Source: Zygnema cylindricum
Taxonomy: Eukaryota; Streptophyta; Zygnematophyceae; Zygnematales; Zygnemataceae
Assembly: GCA_037447655.1 (NCBI GenBank)
Contig: JBBHKE010003076.1
Span: 31,682 to 95,681 of the forward strand
Reading direction: 5' to 3'
Length of the DNA stretch: 64,000 nt
Under the pieces are notes generated by a model, which made no database searches, had not been told where the DNA came from, and was given only the letters and a program-made list of their open reading frames with translations. Both the position numbers and the translations under genes were made by a program. Shown in pieces: positions 12,087-23,100 of this stretch (within the stretch, counting starts at the first letter, position 1; each line of letters opens with the position of its first letter).

Positions 12087-13094
12087 TCAAACGAAAGGCT
12101 GAACAACCATAATGCAGTACACCGCAAATGTGCATTAAATAAACTTCGCCCAAGTAATACTGATAATGAGAAATAATCAAGAGACCGTTTCCTTCTTCCA
12201 TTCTTCATCCTTCCACAAAATTAGCGGTTCCACAATTATATAGTTAAAAAATGCAGGTTTGAACTGTAATGGTACAAATCTGGAAAAAAAAACTCACCTT
12301 CTCCACATAAAGCTGTTTCAAACCGGCAACTTCAATTATGCCCTTGGCTCTCAGCTTCTCCTGTGTCTTTAAAACCGATACCAGGGACAGTTCTCAAGTC
12401 TGAAAAAACGGGCAGTCCTTTCCTTCGACCTGAGCTAATACGTCTTTTTCTTTCAGAGCTCGACGTGTCTCCCTCCGCATCCCCTTTTGCTCCATTTTTG
12501 CCACTTCTTTTTGTATTAGTGTTATCATTAGCGTTATTTTCTTCATCACTGTCATGTAGAGTCTGACTGTCGTCACATAAAAGCCTTGGCGATTCTGAAT
12601 TGTTCTCAGACGCTTCTATAGAGCTTCCTCCTGAGCTCCCTGCTGGACTTTCTGCTGAAGAAACGGAACTGGAATGCACAGATTGACAGATATCAAGTTT
12701 TCCAGACTTAGGAACAAAACTGCCATCTGTTCTGCTACAAGGAGTGAAAACCGATAATGATACAGAAAAGGAAGACTTTTGCGAATCTAAAACTACACAC
12801 TTGAAGTCTCTATGGACTTGTCGTTCCCTGGAATCACCGAAACTTGCTGCCAAAATATCTGGTAGACAGATGTCTCCGGAAAAAAAAGCACCACTAGTTA
12901 AGCCAGTTTTTCTTTGCGAAGGAGACACGAGCTTCAAATAACCATTTGATGGAGGAAAAGAAATGCTTGACGAAGGTAATGCCTGAGAAGGTGATGTAAA
13001 ACTTTGAAAATATGACACGTGCCCACCAGAAACCCCTGCCATGCTAAAATTCTTCTACTGTATGGGTGGTGTTCAAAGCCCTTGTGGTGATTAG
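12087..13094. repeat. Duplicated segment, copy B: kinase exon 1 with flanks
   Basis: Counterpart of 9870-10875, starting abruptly after the RNase H fragment and ending at GATTAG, where flanking sequence diverges. Only scattered single-base differences and a one-base insertion were seen, so the duplication is young relative to the rest of the repeats. Confidence 0.93.
12298..13042 (-). pseudogene. Frameshifted duplicate of kinase exon 1
   Basis: Identical start (MAGVSGGHVSYFQS) and donor (AG then GTGAGT) to the intact copy, but the A-run at 12371-12374 has four A where copy A has three (10153-10155). The frame therefore leaves the HhH motif after VPGIG and stops soon after. Length is 745 nt against 744 nt. 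This copy keeps the sequence that probably was the original upstream region of the gene (13083 onward). Splicing from this exon to exon 2 would give a truncated product. Confidence 0.88.
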
Positions 13095-14689
13095 ATAGCT
13101 ATGGCGGCCATGGAAGGAGCAGGAACAAGACGATTATTCAACTCTCTCCACTCGAGCTTCTCCAAAACTGCGGCGCTGAGCATGAACCTTAATTACTTTG
13201 AAAGACACAGTACAGCACCAATGTTTCAAACGTGCGAAGCTTACGTGCGAAGATTTCGTGCAAATATTTAGTGCAAATATTTCGTGCGACGATTTCGTGC
13301 GGAACTCGAGAGGATGGAAATCGTCAAGGAAAGGCAAAGAATTCGCCGCACAAAATCTCTACTGCGGTATGGGATGCGCAATGATATGCTTATTTAGTGC
13401 GGTCCTTGTACGAAATGCTCGCACTTATTATTGTTCATCAACTCAGGCACATGACAGTGCAACTGTATGCATTGAGCCGCTCCGTTTCATGGAACCGCCC
13501 AGTTTCAGGAGCAGGTTTGACATTATGGTAGCTTTGGAAGCTTCCATCGTAAAGTTCTGTTTTGTTTTGAACTGCGCAGTCATGTGAAGGCAATCCAGTG
13601 CAGAATTAAAGGTTTCGCATGACTTCCATGAAAATGTCCGTACACATTTTGCAAAAACGGTGTTTACGGTTTTTACGAAGATACATTCATAAAACAGTAG
13701 GAATCTGCAATGTCCCTATTTTTTTCTCAAACAGTTTACTGTAAACTTTTTAGTGCTGTACTGTACTGAATCTTGCAACTTTTTGGCCCTCCGGGGTGCC
13801 GAAGACGTCCGCGACCGCTCGTTTAGGGTTTATTTTTTCTGTTTTTGTTTTTTTTTTATTAAAAAAACAACCCAAACCCCAAAACCCTATTTCTCGTACC
13901 CGATCCCAAGAGGTGCAGAATGTCGGCGCGAGGTGCCGCGAGGTGCCGAAGGTCCCACACTTGTATGGGGGCTTGTTCGATACCCTTGCTGTACTGTCTG
14001 AAGGACACATTCAGAATCTAGAATTGATGGATCTTATTAGCTGTCACTTATCCTAGTCAGAAAATCGGAAGGCATTGAATGTACAGATTAAATCTAAGTT
14101 GGCGTATTTTTGCGTACACAAGACCTTTTGTCGTTTATGGTGGGTGAAGTTTTTGACGTGGCTGTTTCATTAGCGGACGCCACTCGTGTTTAAACTCTTT
14201 CCGATGGACACTCTTTTGGACTTTAGTGGTTCCAGTTCGAAAATAAAGGGAATCGTACCCTGTAAAATTTTCAAGATCGCCACAATAATGGCTCGGAAAT
14301 TAGATTGGAATTTACAACGGGGAAATGCTGATGGCCACGTCACAGGCACTTTTAGCAACGTCCAAAGTGGACCAGAATTTAATGTCCGTACAATACATAC
14401 GTCGTCATCTGGAAAGAAACGACGGCATCCGTCTGGAGCAGGATTTGTAATTTGTACAGGCGTCAGGAAATCTTTGCAGACACCGCATTTATTTTGGACA
14501 AGACCAGCAAGTGGCTTCAATCCTTTTAAGGCCTGGGCCCATTAGATGTTGCGGGCCAAAACAATGGCCAAAATTTGACACGTTGCAAATGCAAACAAGA
14601 AGAAGTTGAAATACGGGAAGAACCAGAAATGCGAAAATTAATTTCACGCTTGCTTTACGCGAACCGATGAAAGATATTTCAGAAACATG
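13095..14689. other. Intergenic region upstream of the kinase gene; no gene recognised
   Basis: Probably contains the ancestral kinase promoter and 5' UTR near 13083-13200. Short direct repeats of a CGTGC(A/G)AA motif occur at 13230-13300. Open frames of 80-130 codons at 13198-13587, 13750-14056 and 14170-14545 exist on both strands without recognisable domains and are not called. Confidence 0.45.
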
Positions 14690-14697
14690 GGCCGAAA

Positions 14698-15256
14698 CAG
14701 AGGTCGCAAAAGTCAAAATTTTACATAACCGACACCGTTTTTTTTTCAACATCTGAGTAACCGACGCCCGACCGGGTTATGTCACGCTCCAAAATTGTTA
14801 ACCGTTAACCGACCGGCATTTACGAAAATAAAAGTTAACCGAAACTCGATTTCTCGCGACTAACCGTGCCCGACCGTAACCGAAAAAGTACAAAATTAAC
14901 TAATGTACGACATATAAATAAGCCAATAATTACAATTTGTCGCGTTCCCTAAGATTTGCGAAAAAAATAGTGTTACTACCGTGTCAGATTTGCGACGCTA
15001 ATCATGATGTCACGTACTTCCACGATACTAAATAGTACAAAGTACAATAATGTTGGATTGTATGGACAGTACAATTTTTTCATTTTTTTTTGTTTTTTGG
15101 TTGACCGACCGTAACCGACTGTTTTTTTTTTCTGGTGAATCAATCGACCGCAACCGCTCGGCCCTCAAAATTTTGGCAACCGAATCCGTTCCGGATCCGG
15201 CGCAGGCGGTCGGTTAACGATCGGTCACGGTTTCGGTTGACTGTTTGCGACCTCTG
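14698..15256. mobile_element. hAT-like non-autonomous element 1
   Basis: 559 bp with inverted ends CAGAGGTCGCAAA and its complement TTTGCGACCTCTG, the form typical of hAT terminal repeats. An 8-bp target duplication with one mismatch flanks it (GGCCGAAA at 14690-14697, GGCTGAAA at 15257-15264). The interior is full of CCGTTAACCG/GACCGTAACCG-type repeats and is non-coding. Confidence 0.87.
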
Positions 15257-15291
15257 GGCTGAAAGCCGACAAAGCAATCTTGGATAAGAAC

Positions 15292-16178
15292 CAGAGGTCG
15301 CAAAAGTCAAAATTTTACATAACCGAAACCGCCCGTTTTTTTTTTTCAAAATCTTTGTAACCAACGCCCGATCGGGTTATGTCACGCTCCAAAATTGTTA
15401 ACCGTTAACCGCCCGGCGCTAACGGAAATAAAAGTTAACCGAAACTTGATTTCTCGCGACTAACCGTGCTCGCCCGTAACTGAAAAATTACAAAATTATC
15501 CAATGTACGACGTATGAATAAGCCAATAATTACGATTTATCGCGTTCCCTTAGATTTGCGAAATGAATAGTGTTTACTAACGTGTCAGATTTGCGACGCT
15601 TTGTCGCGTTCCCTAAGATTTGCGAAATGAATAGTGTACTACACCGTGAATCGTTATTAGCCTTATGTACTCTATATTGGCACCCCAACATTTTGACATT
15701 GATACCTTAAATAGAACAAATTACATTATTTAAGGACATGGACCATAATTTGCCACGTCTCCTGGCACTAAATTTGAATGAATGACGCTATTTTTTTCTT
15801 TACTTTAATAATTTCTATAGTCTAATAACGATCCGTGGTGTACCGTGTCAGATTTGCGACGCTTTGTTGCGTTCCCTTAGATTTGCGAAAAAAATAGTGT
15901 TACTACCGTGTCAGAGTTGCGACGCTAATCATGATGTCACGTACTTCCACGATACGAAAGAGTACAAAGTACAATAATGTTGGATTGTATAGACAATACA
16001 ATTTTTTCATTTTTTGGTTTTTTGGTTGACCGACTGTAACCGACCGTTTTTTTTTTTTGGTGAATCAACCGACCGCAACCGCCCGGCCCTCAAAATTTGG
16101 CAACCGAATCCGTTCCGGATCTGGCGCGGGCGGTCGGTTAACGGTCGGTCACGGTTTCGGTTGACCGTTTGCGACCTC
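15292..16178. mobile_element. hAT-like non-autonomous element 2 with nested MITE
   Basis: Same family as the element at 14698, 35 bp away and in the same orientation. A perfect 8-bp target duplication ATAAGAAC flanks it (15284-15291 and 16179-16186). The right end has lost the last two bases (GCGACCTC). It is longer (887 bp) because of an internal duplication of the GATTTGCGACGCTTTGT segment and a nested MITE at 15640-15842. Confidence 0.88.
15640..15842. mobile_element. MITE nested in hAT-like element 2
   Basis: TA-flanked. Left end ACACCGTGAATCGTTATTAG, right end CTAATAACGATCCGTGGTG. Ends match the element at 4966-5190. Its position inside the hAT-like element dates it as the later insertion. 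Confidence 0.78.
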
Positions 16179-16186
16179 ATAAGAAC

Positions 16187-17134
16187 CTTCGTCGTGCATA
16201 TCGAAATACTGAGCATACTGTATTGCAAAGCCTTTCCGATATTTTAATTTGATTATGCGTCTATACGATATGGAAGTACAGCGGTATCGATTCATGGCCA
16301 ATTTATATTGGCCCGTGCAGGCGTGCCTCCAGGCTCCAGCCGTACAGCGTGATTAAGTGGACTTCTGCAAAGTCGATTGTCGGTGACAAGCTTTCTCACA
16401 GTAGACCCCACCTTCTAGAAGCTACAGCAACTCCGAGCCAAGGATTTTTTATCCACTTAAAATGTGGTATGTGGCTATTTCTTGACCGTCGTTTCAACAA
16501 TTGCCAGTTTGCACCCCCACATTTCCTTCACTTCCTTGACATATACTAAGACCAATTTTTTAAACTGGTGACTAAGTACGATTTCGTACAAAAAAGTATT
16601 CTCAAATATGTTTAAAGTACATATAGTATGTACCTTATTGTACTCTTCGATAATGACTTTCTGAAATTTTGCTTGCTTACGTAATTGGAAAGGAACTTAT
16701 CCGTCATGTTGCAGCATTGTTCCTTCCGTGCAAACCCTGGCAGACTGCTGAACCTTTCTTCATCTCAGCCCTTAACCCTAAATTTTGAATCTCAGTTTCT
16801 TCACGATTCCTTCGATCCAAAGTAAGAAAAAACAAAGGTCTTATACTCTTATCTCTTGTTTCTCACGACTTAGTGTCCTGACCACCGTTTCCCTCGTCGG
16901 TTTTCGTTTCTTTTAACGCAATTTCCGGAATGTTCGAAGTGCTTGAGCTCAAAGTCAACGTTTGAATTGAAGTTATACTTTTTTGCACATTCCAGAGTAT
17001 CTTTTTAGTTAGTTCCATACTATTGTTGCCTAATTTTTCAAGTCTCAGCTTCAGGTTTTCCACATAAACCAAGGACCATACTTCAAACTTTTGAGAGGTA
17101 GAGGAGCTAGCAAAAGGAGTGTTTAACGGGATCC
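16187..17134. promoter_or_regulatory. Upstream region of the DnaJ gene
   Basis: About 950 bp between the hAT elements and the DnaJ start. Contains a minus-strand open frame of 69 codons (listed separately) whose ATG lies 62 bp from the DnaJ ATG. No TATA box or other promoter motif could be assigned with confidence. Confidence 0.35.
16863..17072 (-). CDS. Possible small divergent ORF, 69 aa, unrecognised
   Basis: Starts MVYVENLKLRLEKLGNNSME and ends with a hydrophilic Gly/Asp tail. The first half could form an amphipathic helix (heptad-like Leu spacing); the second is Ser/Thr-rich. It begins 62 bp from the DnaJ start on the opposite strand, so a shared promoter is possible. I do not recognise the family, and it may be a chance frame or the last exon of something spliced. 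Confidence 0.25.
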   Translation of the reverse strand: MVYVENLKLRLEKLGNNSMELTKKILWNVQKSITSIQTLTLSSSTSNIPEIALKETKTDEGNGGQDTKS

Positions 17135-20100
17135 ATGGCTGCCGTAGGAGTTCTATGTCAGAAATTGCTGAGTTGTCCTATTTCTGCCAGTAGAGCTCTC
17201 ACAGATGGAGGCAGTATGCAGACTTGTTCAGTGACGTCACAAGGGTAAGTATGCACCAAGTTATTTTGCACAATGTAGTATTTTTTTTTATTTTGTTAAA
17301 CGGTTTGTAGTCACATTCCACCATGTATCTTGTTCTTTGAAAATTGAGTCAACATTAGAGCATTAAGGAAAGTTGCATCGTTAGTAATATTTAGTAATAT
17401 TTTTTTTCCTGCTATAAGTGTGGATCAGTTTTGTGCCGAATTTTTTATTTTGGTGTCTGTGAGTGTGCAAATATGTTGAAATCTTTTTAATTGGCCCAGG
17501 TTGAGAATACTGATGATCAACAATTACAATCAAAGGATAGGTGTTGGATCAGTGTCGTGCACATTGATTTTTAATCTGATTCAACAGTAGAAAAGGTGGA
17601 CATCTTTTTTGGTTTTTTCCAAATTATTGTATGGTATCTCAATAATGCTGTAACGTCTCTTGTAATTTTCATTTTATTAGATGTTACTGTTTCCCTCTGT
17701 TTTGCCGCCGGTTTATCTACAGGTTGGTTTTTATGATTAAGTCACGTTTTTTTTTTTGTTTTAATCTGCTCTTGCTGATGCATTGGCGAGTGTATTGCGA
17801 CCTTGGATGTTTTGTGACTGTTTGTAACTTTTAAAATGTTAAATCTTGCTGAGGTGGTAAAAAACATGGAAATTTAGTATTTGTAGAGGATTGTTCATTG
17901 AACAGTTTAGCGGCGTCTTGCAAATGTCTGCATCATTAGTTTGGTTTAGTCAAGAATTTGCAAATGCCTGTCTAATTGAAAAGGTTTTTTAAATGGAATT
18001 AGAATCCGCGATTTCGGTTTTTAAAAAGATATAGACTTGTATTTTGCTTTGAGCATTAATTCCCAACCTTAAGAATTCCAACTGTATATCCAATTGGTTT
18101 GTTTGTAAAATCTCTGACGTGACTCATTTTCATGGCAGGAAGCATGATGGTTTAAGGGGAGTTGCCAGCTGTACATTTTTTAGTGGCTCAACTCCTTTTA
18201 GCCCTAATTCTCGCTCGAGTTTTAGATACAAAGCTCCTCGAAGTCGACGAAATTTTGTAGTCAGAGCTGCTGAGGTCTGTATGTGAGCTTTGCAACTATG
18301 GCTTGTCCTGTGGTTAAGTGGAATGGGAATATAAACAAAAATTGGACGATTTAGAAATTTGACTAAAACGAAATTGATCAACAAATTCTTAATTCCTGTT
18401 GATAATCATGTCGAGGGCACTTTTTGGTAGGGCAGACTTTCTTGTTAAGTTTTTTCCACGGGTCTAGTCCTTGAGGCACTTCAGCAAATTGTGAATCTTT
18501 GTGCCTGTAGTTATGTACAATAGTTGCATAGAAATTAATTATGGACACTCTCATTGCAATGTTCTATTTTAGCAAAGCCTCAGGAGCATCAAATTGTCAC
18601 CAACTCATGTCTGATGATCACAGGTAACTTGTTCACTTTTTTTCTTTTCAAATTTAGTTTACACTGTTTCTTTTTTAAATTTAGTATATAATAACACTAT
18701 TTCAGTGCTGTTTTTTCTTGGCCCTTGAACATAGAATCGCATTAATAGTACTAGTTGTTTTTTTCTTAATGCAAATTTGGCAAGCAGTCTAAACATGTCC
18801 CATGTAGCTCGGACTTAAGTTAGAATTAATAACACTAAAAGCGCTATATATCTCTTAACTTAATAACAATCTTTGGAGCACTAAAAGTTGAGCTGGCTAT
18901 CGGGAAAGGGATGAGTGTGGATGAAGTAATGTGTGTTATGTTGTAATAGATAATTCTCCTTGCCCTTTTCTTAAACAGAGAGGAATGGCTGGTGGAAGGT
19001 ATACTATACCATGAAACGTTACACCATGAGACGCTATTTTAATAAAGATATTATTAGCCTAGGGTTTGTTTTTTATTCAAACTTAGTTCCGGACTGTATG
19101 GACGGTTATTGATTGCTTAATGTTTAAGTTTTATTAACAGAAAAGGTAGTATAGTTAAAGCTTTCTATCGTCAGGTGCAAATAGAAACCAGCCCCGACTG
19201 GCATAAGGAAGCTGACATTTGCTTAATTTGGAACTTGGGAAAAACATTCTTATTATTTACCCCTCATTTCTTTTTATTTTAATGGTTGGTTTATGGATAG
19301 CTACGAAACTGACTAATTTTTACATGTCAAATACTATTGCACATATTGTAGGTTGACAAGATTGGAAAGTAACACGGGTGGGTACACCACCCATCGCTAT
19401 TAGAGTCAGGGAATCATTAGCCTTAACACTTTTTTAGAATAACTGCACTAAGTTACGTCTGCCAGCATGGCTTATTTTGGGCCACTAGTTTAAATAGTGA
19501 TATTGACGCTAATTTATGATTTCGGGTAAAAAAAACACTATTTGATATTAGATTGATAACTCAAATAGCGATGGGCAGTGTAGTATGCTGCCCATCGCTA
19601 TTAGTGTAAAGGAATTATTAGTGTAAGTGTGGAATTAAGATGTGTAATTCTAATTTAGTGTAGTGTGGCGAATTGTTGTCCACACCCTTAATTAGTACTA
19701 CGGTTTGATTTCTGCTTCAAAAAAAGCTGTAAATTAGTGTTATTATTGTGAAAACGTTTTTTTGTTTTTTTTGTTTTTTTTTGTTTTTTTCCTTTTACTA
19801 TAAACCAGCTTTAATGAGTAGAATAAAAGGGACCCAGATAGATGTCGGTTAATCAAACTCTTTTGCTAAATGCTTTGATGAAGGTTACGCCGCCCATCGC
19901 ATTAGCGTTAGTGATTTATCAATGTTAACATTTTGCTGTATGCGAATTATGTTTTGCCAGGTGGCTCATTATGTTCCACTGTTATTAACACTAATTTATG
20001 GTTTTGGGTCAAGAAGACTCACTCGAACTAGAGTGATTAACTCTTATAGCGATGGGCAGTGTAGTTATGATGTATGTTTTGTAATCTCTCGTATCTGATG

Positions 20101-23100
20101 AAAGCGTTCCATTTGATATTTTGCAGGACTATTACAAGGTTTTGGGGGTTAATAAAGGTGCAGACAAAGCTGAGATAAAAGGCGGTAAGTTCAATTGATC
20201 ACATATTTTTTTCCGACTAGCTGTACAATTCCCAATCATTTTTTGCAAGAAAGAAAGTACCTGAGGAAGAAGGAGACGAAAGTAGAGAATGGAAGAGGGA
20301 GAGAAAGGATTGGGCGGGAGAAAAAAGAGGGTAAATTGAGGGAGAGGGGGAGAGAGAGATAACAAACTTTCCTGGACAGGACATAGTGCATGGTCGTGTC
20401 TACAATATTTTGGTTAATGTAATTGGAAAAGTTGGAAGGAATGCACAATATTGAAGTAAGAGAAAGGAGGGACAGAAGTAAAAGGGAAGACTGAGATGCA
20501 ATTAGCCACGCTAATATATTGAGAATTTTGAAGTAAATAAAAGAGTACAATGAGAACAGAAAATCATCAAAATAGGGGAGCGACAGGAGAGTTAGAGAAT
20601 GCCCAAGCCCAGCTCTACCCCTCGATCTTACTCTCCAGTTCTTCCTTCTTCTCCCTCCCTTTTTGAATACCTTGTAATTGATTACCCGTACTGAGACTAA
20701 ATGGAAGAAACCAGGGGCTTTGCAATCCATGTAGATTTAGTTTAAAAAAATCTGAAATACTTATGTTGTTCTACAACCACAAAATTCTTCAGCTCTCTTC
20801 TCAGCAGCAACTATTTTTTTGTGCCACGGAGCTCGGGTGATAAAATTATATAAAATTTCAAACATTGATCTTGCCAGAAAAAGTGGACTTTGGACATTGA
20901 CAATTTTTTTCATTGTTGTTTGAATGCATTTCTCTTTTCCAGTCAGTCACTAAGGTGGAGATTGAGTAGGACTGGTGTAAGCCTTTTTTCATATCAAGTT
21001 TAGCTTATCAATGTTGCACTTCTGTTCGTTGCATATTTTTTTTGTATGCAGCTTATCGGCGTCTTGCACGGAAATACCATCCTGATGTGAACAAGTAAGT
21101 CATTTTTTCTGGTTTCTTAAGTCTTTTTTATTGAAGTTTTTAATTTGTTCAAGTAAGTCCTTTTATTGAAGTTTGATATTGTTCATGGAAAGGTAAGATA
21201 TCATATTTAATGGATTATGCATTGTGAACTAGAGATGGACATACTACCGATGGCTTGAAGTTGGTTTCTGAGGAGTTTTAGGGTTTTCCAGGGTTTTTAA
21301 ACGGTTTTTAGGATTAACTAAATGGTATCATTTGACTGGGATATTTGGATCTTTATATAGTGCGTGGCTTCCTAAGGGCTGTTTTATTGAGAAAACCATG
21401 AAAAATTGGGGGCTGTCCTTTTTTTTTTTTTTTTTTAAATTCGACTTTATATCTACATGCGTACTTGTTTTTTTTTTTTTTATCTGTTCCTGTTTTATTT
21501 ATTGTCAAATTTTATCTCGGGACTCTCGGTTGCATAGACGGCAAAAATGAAGCAGGATTATCTCACACAGTTTCCATATAAAATCGAGTTTTGGATGAGT
21601 TTTTTTTTTTTGCTGTAAGTTGTGAGACCATCGTCCACAAAAGTCTGTTCTATCAATGCTCTTTGTGAAGCAAGTTTCGTTCATAGTTTTTTGTAAGGTG
21701 AATTAGCTAAAAGATATAGTATCAAGCATGAGTTAATTGGAAATGGGCCTAATCTAATTTCGATTAGTCATTGAAATACGTACATTTGCCAAGAGAGCCC
21801 ACACTGATAGTTGTGGAAGGGGAATTAACTTATTGTCGATTTTTTTTTTGGTCTTGCAGGGAAGCAGATGCAGAGGCGAAATTTAAAGAGATCAGTAATG
21901 CATATGAGGTAAGCTGTTGTCTATTTTGGGTTAGACATAGGATAGGATACTCCTAGTTTATTTTCTTTCAATTTTGTTTGTTTTTGTCTAGTTTGTTTAG
22001 TTTGTTTTAGTTTGTTTGTTTACTCTTAGTTTGTTTTAGGAAATTGTTAGGCATGACAAAAGACATCTTTTGCGAAGAAATAGTTTGTGGAGCACATCTA
22101 TTGTTTTACAAGAAGCTAGAAGTAAAAACGGGTGCACAACACATTGAGAGATAGTTATTTAGGGGATGGATTAGAGAATCGAAGCAAAGGGTTTGATGAA
22201 AAGAAGGCGAAAACAGAAACGGAAAATTATTCGACTTCTAGCATCTTTAATTGCAAGGAAGTGAGTGAGGAATTTGTGATTATTTCTCTTGCGGTTAACA
22301 GCATGTTTATGCATGACTTATGGGCAATACTAATTGTGAACCAGAAACTTTTTCCTTTAATTTTTGGCTGATAGATGTTTAAGGCGAAGTGGGACAGGTT
22401 CTTTCAGATGATGAAAAACGTTCAATATATGACCGGTTTGGGGAGGCAGGACTCAAGGGGATGGGAGGAGGTGGTCAAGGAATGGTATGTCACACATTTA
22501 AATCCTTGGAATATTTTGGAATTTCACATGATAGGAACATGAAGAACTTTTTGATATGGTGCATCTCTTGTCAATTGTTCGTTGTACATCGTCTAATGTG
22601 TTTGTGCTCCTGATTTTTTTTCCATTGTGGCATATTTGAAAATGAAGATTTCTGGTTTGGGCAAGTAGCCTTTTATAATTTTTTTCCATCTTTACAAATG
22701 AAGACTCAAATGATGTCCTTGCCCTTGGTAAAGGGAAGACGATGAATGTCATTTTTATTGCACCAGAACTTGTAAAAACTGTTGCAGTGTACATTAGATT
22801 TACACATACGTCTAAGGATGTTGGAGAATGTACTTTTGCTTTTAAAATAATTGATATTGCGCGTAAAAACAGTCGCCCCTTTTGTCGAGTTTCTGTGCAC
22901 TCACATTTTCTGCTGGCAGTACAATTTTTTGATGTGTTTTTGGGTTGGCTTAAATTTTTGCATTTTTATTTTTCTAAAGTGGAACTTATATGTAGGAAAA
23001 GATACTCTCGATGTGACCCTCTTTATAAAGCACTTTGGGTTACCTGTATTTACATTTTCGTACATGGTACATCAGTTCACATCTCCAATCCAGTAGACTG

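Noticed and set aside
13750-14056. Overlapping ORFs on both strands
   Set aside because: Mirror-image low-complexity sequence around A/T runs; no family resemblance.
20236-20730. 164-codon minus-strand ORF in DnaJ intron 3
   Set aside because: Leu/Ser-rich translation of GA-rich intron sequence with no recognisable family.
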